Assembly: GCF_029227915.1 (NCBI RefSeq)
Contig: NC_079883.1
Span: 1,178,001-1,242,000, forward strand
Source of the DNA: Hydractinia symbiolongicarpus
Taxonomy: Eukaryota > Cnidaria > Hydrozoa > Anthoathecata > Hydractiniidae
Length of the DNA: 64,000 bases
Direction: 5' to 3'
Part shown: piece by piece, positions 23,191 through 35,200 of the stretch
Layout of the letters: each line of letters opens with the position of its first letter
Numbering within the stretch: position 1 is the first letter of the stretch
The notes under the pieces: model-generated
Told to the model about the DNA's origin: nothing
Database searches by the model: none
What the model saw: the letters and a program-made list of their open reading frames with translations, nothing else
Program-made: the position numbers and the translations under genes

Positions 23191-25735
23191 AGTATACAAA
23201 GAAAGTACCCAGGGAGTAAACTCATTTCCCGAACGATTTTTTAATTTTTTTTTTCACCACTAAAACACATGAGACTTGTAGTTTTCAGGAATGTTTTCAT
23301 TTTTGATGAGACGCGTAATGAAAGAAGTTTAATCGCCGGCAAACGAAAACCCGCGATTTTCCGTAAATCCCGGGCTTGGCCCGTATATTCGTATGTATAC
23401 AAAGAAAGTACCCTGTGAGTAAACTCATTTCCCGAACGATTTTTTAAATTATTTTTTCACCACTAAAACGCATGAGACTTGTAGTTTTCAAAAAGGTTTT
23501 CATTTTTGATGAGACGCTGAATAAAAGAATTTTAATCGCCGGCAAACGAAAACCCGCAATTTCCCGTAAATTCCGTGCTTGGCTCGTATAGTCGAGTATA
23601 TACAAAGAAAGTACCCTGCGAGTAAACCCATTTCCAGAACGATTTTTTAAATTATCTTTTCACCACTAAAACGCACGAGACTTGTAGTTTTCAAAAATGT
23701 TTTCATTTTTAATGGGACGCTGAATAAAAGAAGTTTAATCGCCGGCAAACGAAAACCCGCGAATTCCCGTAAATCCCGAACTCGGCCCGTATAGTCAAAA
23801 GTATACAAAGAAAATACCCAGGGAGTAAACTCATTTCCAGAACGATTTTTTAAATTTTCTTTTCACCACTAAAACGCATGAGACTTGTAGTTTTCAAAAA
23901 TGTTTTCATTTTTGATAAGACGCTGAATAAAAGATGTTTAATCGCCGGCAAACGAAAACCCGCGATTTCCCGTAAATCCTGGACTCGGCCCGTATAGTCA
24001 AAAGTATACAAAGAAAGTACCCAGGGAGTAAACGCATTGCCCGAACGATTTTTTAAATTATTTTTTCACCACTAAAACGCATGAGACTTGTAGTTTTCAA
24101 AAATGTTTTCATTTTTGATAAGACGCAGAATAAAAGATGTTAATCGCCGGCAAACGAAAACCCGCGATTTCCCGTAAATCCCGGGATTGGCCCGTATAGT
24201 CGAGTATATACAAAGAAAGTACCCTGTGAGTACACTCATTTCCAGAACGATTTTTTAAATTATCTTTTCACCACTAAAACGCATGAGACTTGTAGTCTTC
24301 AAAAATGTTTTCATTTTTGATGAGACGCGGAATAAAAGAAGTTTAATCGCCGGCAAACGAAAACCCGCGATTTCCCGTAAATCCCGGACTCGGCCCGTAT
24401 AGTCAAAAGTATACAAAGAAGATACCCAGGGAGTAAACTCATTTCCAGAACGATTTTTTAAATTATCTTTTCACCACTAAAACGCATGAGACTTGTAGTT
24501 TTCAAAAATGTTTTCTTTTTTGATAAGACGTTGGATAAAAGATGTTTAATCGCCGGAAAACGAAAACCCGCGATTTCCCGTAAATCCCGGGCTTGGCCCG
24601 TATATTCGTATGTATACAAAGAAAGTACCCTGTGAGTAAACTCATTTCCCGAACGATTTTTTAAATTATTTTTTCACCACTAAAACGCATGAGACTTGTA
24701 GTTTTCAAAAATGTTTTCATTTTTGATAAGACGCAGAATAAAAGATGTTAATCGCCGGCAAACGAAAACCTGCGATTTCCCGTAAATCCCGGGCTTGGCC
24801 CGTATAGTCGAATGTATACAAAAAAAGTACCCTGTGAGTAAACTCATTTCCCGAACGATTTTTTAAATTATTTTTTCACAACTAAAACGCATGAGACTTG
24901 TAGTTTTCAAAAATGTTTTCATTTTTAATGGGACGCTGAATAAAAGAAGTTTAATCGCCGGCAAACGAAAACCCGCGAATTCCCGTAAATCCCGAACTCG
25001 GCCCGTATAGTCAAAAGTATACAAAGAAAATACCCAGGGAGTAAACTCATTTCCAGAACGATTTTTTAAATTTTCTTTTCACCACTAAAACGCATGAGAC
25101 TTGTAGTTTTCAAAAATGTTTTCATTTTTGATAAGACGCTGAATAAAAGATGTTTAATCGCCGGCAAACGAAAACCCGCGATTTCCCGTAAATCCTGGAC
25201 TCGGCCCGTATAGTCAAAAGTATACAAAGAAAGTACCCAGGGAGTAAACGCATTGCCCGAACGATTTTTTAAATTATTTTTTCACCACTAAAACGCATGA
25301 GTCTTGTAGTTTTCAAAAATGTTTTCATTTTTGATAAGACGCAGAATAAAAGATGTTAATCGCCGGCAAACGAAAACCCGCGATTTCCCGTAAATCCCGG
25401 GATTGGCCCGTATAGTCGAGTATATACAAAGAAAGTACCCTGTGAGTACACTCATTTCCAGAACGATTTTTTAAATTATCTTTTCACCACTAAAACGCAT
25501 GAGACTTGTAGTCTTCAAAAATGTTTTCATTTTTGATGAGACGCGGAATAAAAGAAGTTTAATCGCCGGCAAACGAAAACCCGCGATTTCCCGTAAATCC
25601 CGGACTCGGCCCGTATAGTCAAAAGTATACAAAGAAGATACCCAGGGAGTAAACTCATTTCCAGAACGATTTTTTAAATTATCTTTTCACCACTAAAACG
25701 CATGAGACTTGTAGTTTTCAAAAATGTTTTCATTT
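23190..25735. repeat. 1,216-bp 6-mer HOR, nearly two copies, plus a leader related to 6.8-7.2 kb
   Basis: AATGGGACG at 23,711 and 24,927 and AACGCATTGC at 24,031 and 25,247 are each 1,216 bp apart (6 x 203 less 2). The copies run from about 23,690 and end near 25,735, where tails differ. The leader at 23,190-23,690 has the CAGGAATG, AAAAAGG and GCTTGGCTCG monomers in the same order as 6.8-7.2 kb but lacks the unit with CCGAATAAAAG, so it is a shortened relative of the first 6-mer. Confidence 0.78.
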
Positions 25736-26400
25736 TTGATGAGACGCTGAATGAAAGAAGTTTAATCGCCGGAAAACGAAAACCCGCGATTTCCCGTAAA
25801 TCCCGTGCTTGGCCGTATAGTCGAGTATATACAAAGAAAGTACCCTGTGAGTAAACTCATTTCCAGAACGATTTTTTAAATTATCTTTTCACCACTAAAA
25901 CGCATGAGACTTGTAGTCTTCAAAAATGTTTTCATTTTTGATGAGACGCGGAATAAAAGAAGTTTAATCGCCGGCAAACTAAAACCCGCGATTTCCCGTA
26001 AATCCCGGTCTCCGCCCGTATAGTCAAAAATATACAAAGAAAGTACCCTGCGAATAAACTCATTTCCAGAACGATTTTTTAAATTATCTTTTCACCACTA
26101 AAACGCACGAGACTTGTAGTTTTCAAAAATGTTTTCATTTTTGATGAGACGCTGAATAAAAGAAGTTTAATCGCCGGCAAACGAAAACCCGCGATTTCCC
26201 GTAAATCCCGGACTCGGCCCGTATAGTCAAAAGTATACAAAGAAAGTACCCTGCGAGTAAACTAATTTCAAGAACGATTTTTTAAATTATCTTTTCACCA
26301 CTAAAACGCACGAGACTTGTAGTTTTCAAAAATGTTTTCATTTTTGATGAGACGCTGAATAAAAGAAGTTTAATGCCGGCAAACGAAAACCCGCGAATTC
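25736..26400. repeat. Piece of the 13.5-20.7 kb HOR
   Basis: TTGGCCGTATAG (near 25,812), GGTCTCCGCC (26,007) and TAATGCC (26,371) occur in the same order and with the same monomer spacing as at 13.4-14.0 and 20.1-20.7 kb. It is therefore a separate copy of that segment, about 5.68 kb downstream of the previous one. Confidence 0.7.
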
Positions 26401-27940
26401 CCGTAAATCCCGCACTCGGCCCGTATAGTCAAAAGTATACAAAGAAAATACCCAGGGAGTAAACTCATTTCCAGAACGATTTTTTAAATTATTTTTTCAC
26501 CACTAAAACGCATGACACTTGTAGTTTTCAAAAATGTTTTCATTTTTGATGAGGCGCTGAATAAAAGATGTTTAATCGCCGGCAAACGAAAACCCGCGAT
26601 TTCCCGTAAATCCCGGACTCGGCCCGTATAGTCAAAAGTATACAAAGAAAGTACCCAGGGAGTAAACTCATTTCCCGAACGATTTTTTAAATTATTTTTT
26701 CACCACTAAAACGCAAGAGACTTGTAGTTTTCAAAAATGTTTTCATTTTTGATGAGACGCTGAATAAAAGAAGTTTAATCGCCGGCAAACGAAAACCCGC
26801 AATTTCCTGTAAATCCCGGGCTTGGCCCGTATAGTCAAAAGTATACAAAGAAAATACCCAGGTAGTAAACTCATTTAAAGAACGATTTTTTAAATTATTT
26901 TTACACCACTAAAACGCATGAGACTTGTAGTTTTCAAAAATGTTTTCATTTTTGATGAGACGCTGAATAAAAGAAGTTTAATCGCCGGCAAACGAAAACC
27001 TGCGATTTCCCGTAAATCCCGGTCTCGGCCCGTATAGTCAAAAGTATACAAAGAAAATACCCAGGGAGTAAACTCATTTCCCGAACGATTTTTTAAATTA
27101 TTTTTTCACCACTAAAACGCAAGAGACTTGTAGTTTTCAAAAATGTTTTCATTTTTGATGAGGCGCTGAATAAAAGATGTTTAATCGCCGGCAAACGAAA
27201 ACCCGCGATTTCCCGTAAATCCCGCACTCGGCCCGTATAGTCAAAAGTATACAAAGAAAATACCCAGGGAGTAAACTCATTTCCAGAACGATTTTTTAAA
27301 TTATCTTTTCACCACTAAAACGCATGACACTTGTAGTTTTCAAAAATGTTTTCATTTTTGATGAGGCGCTGAATAAAAGATGTTTAATCGCCGGCAAACG
27401 AAAACCCGCGATTTCCCGTAAATCCCGGACTCGGCCCGTATAGTCAAAAGTATACAAAGAAAGTACCCAGGGAGTAAACTCATTTCCCGAACGATTTTTT
27501 AAATTATTTTTTCACCACTAAAACGCAAGAGACTTGTAGTTTTCAAAAATGTTTTCATTTTTGATGAGACGCTGAATAAAAGAAGTTTAATCGCCGGCAA
27601 ACGAAAACCCGCAATTTCCTGTAAATCCCGGGCTTGGCCCGTATAGTCAAAAGTATACAAAGAAAATACCCAGGTAGTAAACTCATTTAAAGAACGATTT
27701 TTTAAATTATTTTTACACCACTAAAACGCATGAGACTTGTAGTTTTCAAAAATGTTTTCATTTTTGATGAGACGCTGAATAAAAGAAGTTTAATCGCCGG
27801 CAAACGAAAACCCGCGATTTCCCGTAAATCCCGGTCTCGGCCCGTATAGTCAAAAGTATACAAAGAAAATACCCAGGGAGTAAACTCATTTCCCGAACGA
27901 TTTTTTAAATTATTTTTTCACCACTAAAACGCAAGAGACT
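26400..27940. repeat. 812-bp 4-mer HOR, almost two copies
   Basis: GAGGCGCTGA at 26,551 and 27,363 and TCATTTAAAG at 26,871 and 27,683 are each exactly 812 bp apart, 4 x 203. The rare GGCGC change is also at 27,160. Units carry private features such as ATTTTTACACC and CCAGGTAGTAAAC. The similarity ends near 27,940 and overlaps the start of the next HOR, so the two share edge monomers. Confidence 0.83.
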
Positions 27941-30900
27941 TGCAGTTTTTAAAAATGTTTTCATTTTTGATGAGACGCTGAATAAAAGAAGTTTAATCGC
28001 CGGCAAACGAAAACCCGCACTTTCCCATAAATCCCGGTCTCGGCCGTATAGTCAAAGTATACAAAGAAAATACCCAGGGAGTAAACTCATTTCCCGAACG
28101 ATTTTTTAAATTATTTTTTCACCACTAAAACGCAAGAGACTTGTAGTTTTTAAAAATGTTTTCATTTTTGATGAGACGCTGAATAAAAGAAGTTTAATCG
28201 CCGGCAAACGAAAACCCGCGATTTCCTGTAAATCCCGGGCTTGGCCCGTATAGTCAAAAGTATACAAAGAAAATACCCAGGTAGTAAACTCATTTCCAGA
28301 ACGATTTTTTAAATTATTTTTACACCACTAAAACGCATGAGACTTGTAGTTTTCAAAAATGTTTTCATTTTTGATGAGACGCTGAATAAAAGAAGTTTAA
28401 TCGCCGGCAAACGAAAACCCGCGATTTCCCGTAAATACCGGTCTCGGCCCGTATAGTCAAAAGTATACAAAGCAAATACCCAGGAAGTAAACTCATTTCC
28501 CGAACGATTTTTTATATTATTTTTCACCACTAAAACGTATGAGACTCGTAGTTTTCAAAAATGTTTTCATTTTTGATGAGACGCTGAATAAAAGAAGTTT
28601 AATCGCCGGCAAACGAAAACCCGCAATTTCCCGTAAATCCCGGACTCGGCCCGTATAGTCAAAAGTATACAAAGAAAGTACCCTGCGAGTAAACTCATTT
28701 CAAGAACGATTTTTTAAATTATCTTTTCACCACTAAAACGCATGAGACTTGTAGTTTTCAAAAATGTTTTCATTTTTGATGAGACGCTGAATAAAAGAAG
28801 TTTAATCGCCGGCAAACGAAAACCCGCGAATTCCCGTAAATCCCGGACTCGGCCCGTATAGTCAAAAGTATACAAAGAAAATACCCAGGGAGTAAACTCA
28901 TTTCCCGAACGATATTTTAAATTATTTTTTCACCACTAAAACGCATGAGACTTGTAGTTTTCAAAAATGTTTTCATTTTTGATGAGACGCGGAATAAAAG
29001 AAGTTTAATCGCCGGCAAACGAAAACCCGCGTTTTCCCGTAAATCCCGGACTCGGCCCGTATAGTCAAAAGTATACAAAGAAAATACCCAGGGAGTAAAC
29101 TCATTTCCCGAACGATTTTTTAAATTATTTTTTCACCACTAAAACGCATGAGACTTGTAGTTTTCAAAAATGTTTTCATTTTTGATGAGACGCTGATTAA
29201 AAGAAGTTTAATCGCCGGCAAACGAAAACCCGCGATTTCCCGTAAATCCCGTGCTTGGCCCGTATAGTCGAGTATATACAAAAAAAGTACCCTGTGAGTA
29301 AACGCATTTCCAGAACGATTTTTTAAGTTATCTTTTCACCACTAAAACGCATGAGACTTGTAGTTTTCAAAAATGTTTTCATTTTTGATGAGACGCTGAA
29401 TAAAAGAAGTTTAATCGCCGGCAAACGAAAACCCGCGTTTTCCCGTAAATCCCGGACTCGGCCCGTATAGTCAAAAGTATACAAAGAAAATACCCAGGAA
29501 GTAAACTCATTTCCCGAACGATTTTTTAAATTATTTTTTCACCACTAAAACGCATGAGACTTGTAGTTTTCAAAAATGTTTTCATTTTTGATAAGACGCT
29601 GAATAAAAAAAGTTTAATCGCCGGCAAACGAAAACCTGCAATTTCCCGTAAATCCCGTGCTTGGCCCGTATAGTCGAGTATATACAAAGAAAGTATCCTG
29701 TGAGTAAACTCATTTCCAGAACGATTTTTTAAATTATCTTTTCACCACTAAAACGCATGGGACTTGTAGTTTTCAAAAATGTTTTCATTTTTGATGAGAC
29801 GCTGAATAGAAGAAGTTTAATCGCCGGCAAACGAAAACCCGCCATTTCCCGTAAATCCCGTGCTTCGCCCGTATAGTCGAGTATATACAAAGAAAGTACC
29901 CTGTCAGTAAACTCATTTCCAGAACGATTTTTTAAATTATCTTTTCACCACTAAAACGCATGAGACTTGTAGTTTTCAAAAATGTTTTCATTTTTGATGA
30001 AACGCGGAATAAAAGAAGTTTAATCGCCGGCAAACGAAAACCCGCGATTTCCCGTAAATCCCGGTCTCGGCCCGTATAGTCAAAAGTATACAAAGAAAAT
30101 ACCCAGGGAGTAAACTCATTTCCCGAACGATTTTTTAAATTATTTTTTCACCACTAAAACGCAAGAGACTTGCAGTTTTTAAAAATGTTTTCATTTTTGA
30201 TGAGACGCTGAATAAAAGAAGTTTAATCGCCGGCAAACGAAAACCCGCACTTTCCCATAAATCCCGGTCTCGGCCGTATAGTCAAAGTATACAAAGAAAA
30301 TACCCAGGGAGTAAACTCATTTCCCGAACGATTTTTTAAATTATTTTTTCACCACTAAAACGCAAGAGACTTGTAGTTTTTAAAAATGTTTTCATTTTTG
30401 ATGAGACGCTGAATAAAAGAAGTTTAATCGCCGGCAAACGAAAACCCGCGATTTCCTGTAAATCCCGGGCTTGGCCCGTATAGTCAAAAGTATACAAAGA
30501 AAATACCCAGGTAGTAAACTCATTTCCAGAACGATTTTTTAAATTATTTTTACACCACTAAAACGCATGAGACTTGTAGTTTTCAAAAATGTTTTCATTT
30601 TTGATGAGACGCTGAATAAAAGAAGTTTAATCGCCGGCAAACGAAAACCCGCGATTTCCCGTAAATACCGGTCTCGGCCCGTATAGTCAAAAGTATACAA
30701 AGCAAATACCCAGGAAGTAAACTCATTTCCCGAACGATTTTTTATATTATTTTTCACCACTAAAACGTATGAGACTCGTAGTTTTCAAAAATGTTTTCAT
30801 TTTTGATGAGACGCTGAATAAAAGAAGTTTAATCGCCGGCAAACGAAAACCCGCAATTTCCCGTAAATCCCGGACTCGGCCCGTATAGTCAAAAGTATAC

Positions 30901-32240
30901 AAAGAAAGTACCCTGCGAGTAAACTCATTTCAAGAACGATTTTTTAAATTATCTTTTCACCACTAAAACGCATGAGACTTGTAGTTTTCAAAAATGTTTT
31001 CATTTTTGATGAGACGCTGAATAAAAGAAGTTTAATCGCCGGCAAACGAAAACCCGCGAATTCCCGTAAATCCCGGACTCGGCCCGTATAGTCAAAAGTA
31101 TACAAAGAAAATACCCAGGGAGTAAACTCATTTCCCGAACGATATTTTAAATTATTTTTTCACCACTAAAACGCATGAGACTTGTAGTTTTCAAAAATGT
31201 TTTCATTTTTGATGAGACGCGGAATAAAAGAAGTTTAATCGCCGGCAAACGAAAACCCGCGTTTTCCCGTAAATCCCGGACTCGGCCCGTATAGTCAAAA
31301 GTATACAAAGAAAATACCCAGGGAGTAAACTCATTTCCCGAACGATTTTTTAAATTATTTTTTCACCACTAAAACGCATGAGACTTGTAGTTTTCAAAAA
31401 TGTTTTCATTTTTGATGAGACGCTGATTAAAAGAAGTTTAATCGCCGGCAAACGAAAACCCGCGATTTCCCGTAAATCCCGTGCTTGGCCCGTATAGTCG
31501 AGTATATACAAAAAAAGTACCCTGTGAGTAAACGCATTTCCAGAACGATTTTTTAAGTTATCTTTTCACCACTAAAACGCATGAGACTTGTAGTTTTCAA
31601 AAATGTTTTCATTTTTGATGAGACGCTGAATAAAAGAAGTTTAATCGCCGGCAAACGAAAACCCGCGTTTTCCCGTAAATCCCGGACTCGGCCCGTATAG
31701 TCAAAAGTATACAAAGAAAATACCCAGGAAGTAAACTCATTTCCCGAACGATTTTTTAAATTATTTTTTCACCACTAAAACGCATGAGACTTGTAGTTTT
31801 CAAAAATGTTTTCATTTTTGATAAGACGCTGAATAAAAAAAGTTTAATCGCCGGCAAACGAAAACCTGCAATTTCCCGTAAATCCCGTGCTTGGCCCGTA
31901 TAGTCGAGTATATACAAAGAAAGTATCCTGTGAGTAAACTCATTTCCAGAACGATTTTTTAAATTATCTTTTCACCACTAAAACGCATGGGACTTGTAGT
32001 TTTCAAAAATGTTTTCATTTTTGATGAGACGCTGAATAGAAGAAGTTTAATCGCCGGCAAACGAAAACCCGCCATTTCCCGTAAATCCCGTGCTTCGCCC
32101 GTATAGTCGAGTATATACAAAGAAAGTACCCTGTCAGTAAACTCATTTCCAGAACGATTTTTTAAATTATCTTTTCACCACTAAAACGCATGAGACTTGT
32201 AGTTTTCAAAAATGTTTTCATTTTTGATGAAACGCGGAAT
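27781..32240. repeat. 2,230-bp 11-mer HOR, two tandem copies
   Basis: GCAAGAGACTTGCAG at 27,931 and 30,161, TGCTTCGCCC at 29,861 and 32,091, and AACGCGGAAT at 30,001 and 32,231 are each 2,230 bp apart. That equals 11 x 203 less 3. The three missing bases are visible in GGCCGTATAGTCAAAGTAT (two) and TATTATTTTTCACC (one). Copy 1 is about 27,781-30,010 and copy 2 about 30,011-32,240. I noticed essentially no differences between the copies when comparing lines, making this one of the youngest duplications in the window. Confidence 0.9.
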
Positions 32241-35200
32241 AAAAGAAGTTTAATCGCCGGCAAACGAAAACCCGCGATTTCCCGTAAATCCCGGACTCGG
32301 CCCATATAGTCAAAAGTATACAAAGAAAGTACCCAGGGAGTAAACTCATTTCCCGAACGATTTTTTAAATTATTTTTTCACCACTAAAACGCAAGAGACT
32401 TGTAGTTTTCAAAAATGTTTTCATTTTTGATGAGACGCTGAATAAAAGAAGTTTAATCGCCGGCAAACGAAAACCCGCGATTTCCTGTAAATCCCGGGTT
32501 TGGCCCGTATAGTCAAAAGTATACAAAGAAAATACCCAGGTAGTAAACTCATTTCCAGAACGATTTTTTAAATTATTTTTACACCACTAAAACGCATGAG
32601 ACTTGTAGTTTTCAAAAATGTTTTCATTTTTGATGAGACGCTGAATAAAAGAAGTTTAATCGCCGGCAAACGAAAACCCGCAATTTCCCGTAAATCCCGT
32701 GCTTGGCTCGTATAGTCGAGTATATACAAAGAAGGTACCCTGTGAGTAAAGACCTTTCCAGAACGATTTTTTATATTATCTTTTCAGCACTAAAACGCAT
32801 GAGACTTGTAGTTTTCAAAAATGTTTTCATTTTTGATGAGACGCGAAATAAAAGAAGTTTAATCGCCGGCAAACGAAAACCTGCAATTTGCCGTAAATCC
32901 CGGGCTTGGCCCGTATAGTCGAGTATATACAAAGAAAGTACCCTGTGAGTAAACTCATTTCCAGAACGATTTTTTAAATTATCTTTTCACCACTAAAACG
33001 CATGAGACTTGTAGTCTTCAAAAATGTTTTCATTTTTGATGAGACGCGGAATAAAAGAAGTTTAATCGCCGGCAAACGAAAACCCGCGATTTCCCGTAAA
33101 TCCCGGTCTCGGCCCGTATAGTCAAAAGTATACAAAGAAAATACCCAGGGAGTAAACTCATTTCCCGAACGATTTTTTAAATTATTTTTTCACCATTAAA
33201 ACGTATGAGACTCGTAGTTTTCAAAAATGTTTTCATTTTTGATGAGACGCTGAATGAAAGAAGTTTAATCGCCGGCAAACGAAAACCCGCGATTTCCCGT
33301 AAATCCCGGATTCGGCCCGTATAGTCAAAAGTATACAAAGAAAGTACCCTGCGAGTAAACTCATTTCAAGAACGATTTTTTAAATTATCTTTTCACCACT
33401 AAAACGCACGAGACTTGTAGTTTTCAAAAATGTTTTCATTTTTGATGAGACGCTGAATAAAAGAAGTTTAATCGCCGGCAAACGAAAACCCGCGAATTCC
33501 CGTAAATCCCGGACTCGGCCCGTATAGTCAAAAGTATACAAAGAAAATACCCAGGGAGTAAACTCATTTCCAGAACGATTTTTTAAATTATCTTTTCACC
33601 ACTAAAACGCATGACACTTGTAGTTTTCAGGAATGTTTTCATTTTTAATGAGACGCTTAATGAAAGAAGTTTAATCGCCGGCAAACGAAAACCCGCGATT
33701 TCCCATAAATCCCGGGCTTGGCCCGTATAGTCGAATGTATACAAAGAAAGTACCCTGTGAGTAAACTCATTTCTCGAACGATTTTTTGAATTATTTTTTC
33801 ACCACTAAAACGCATGAGACTTGTAGTTTTCAAATATGTTTTCAATTTTGATGAGACGCGAAATAAAAGAAGTTTAATCGCCGGCAAACGAAAACCCGCG
33901 ATTTCCCGTAAATCCCGGACTCGGCCCGTATAGTCAAAAGTAGACAAAGAAAGTACCCTGCAAGTAAACTCATTTCCAGAACGGTTTTTTAAATTATCTT
34001 TTCACCACTAAAACGCATGAGACTTGTAGTTTTCAAAAATGTTTTCATTTTTGATGAGACGCGAAATAAAAGAAGTTTAATCGCCGGCAAACGAAAACCT
34101 GCGATTTCCCGTAAATCCCGGGATTGGCCCGTATAGTCAAATGTATACAAAGAAAGTACCCTGTGAGTAAACTCATTTCCCGAACGATTTTTTAAATTAT
34201 TTTTTCACCACTAAAACGCATGAGACTTGTAGTTTTCAAAAATGTTTTCATTTTTGATAAGACGCTGAATAAAAAAAGTTTAATCGCCGGCAAACGAAAA
34301 CCCGCGATTTCCCGTAAATCCCGTGCTTGGCCCGTATAGTCGAGTATATACAAAAAAAGTACCCTGTGAGTAAACGCATTTCCAGAACGATTTTTTAAGT
34401 TATCTTTTCACCACTAAAACGCATGAGACTTGTAGTTTTCAAAAATGTTTTCATTTTTGATGAGACGCTGAATAAAAGAAGTTTAATCGCCGGCAAACGA
34501 AAACCCGCGTTTTCCCGTAAATCCCGGACTCGGCCCGTATAGTCAAAAGTATACAAAGAAAATACCCAGGAAGTAAACTCATTTCCCGAACGATTTTTTA
34601 AATTATTTTTTCACCACTAAAACGCATGAGACTTGTAGTTTTCAAAAATGTTTTCATTTTTGATAAGACGCTGAATAAAAAAAGTTTAATCGCCGGCAAA
34701 CGAAAACCTGCAATTTCCCGTAAATCCCGTGCTTGGCCCGTATAGTCGAGTATATACAAAGAAAGTATCCTGTGAGTAAACTCATTTCCAGAACGATTTT
34801 TTAAATTATCTTTTCACCACTAAAACGCATGGGACTTGTAGTTTTCAAAAATGTTTTCATTTTTGATGAGACGCTGAATAGAAGAAGTTTAATCGCCGGC
34901 AAACGAAAACCCGCCATTTCCCGTAAATCCCGTGCTTCGCCCGTATAGTCGAGTATATACAAAGAAAGTACCCTGTCAGTAAACTCATTTCCAGAACGAT
35001 TTTTTAAATTATCTTTTCACCACTAAAACGCATGAGACTTGTAGTTTTCAAAAATGTTTTCATTTTTGATGAAACGCGGAATAAAAGAAGTTTAATCGCC
35101 GGCAAACGAAAACCCGCGATTTCCCGTAAATCCCGGACTCGGCCCATATAGTCAAAAGTATACAAAGAAAGTACCCAGGGAGTAAACTCATTTCCCGAAC

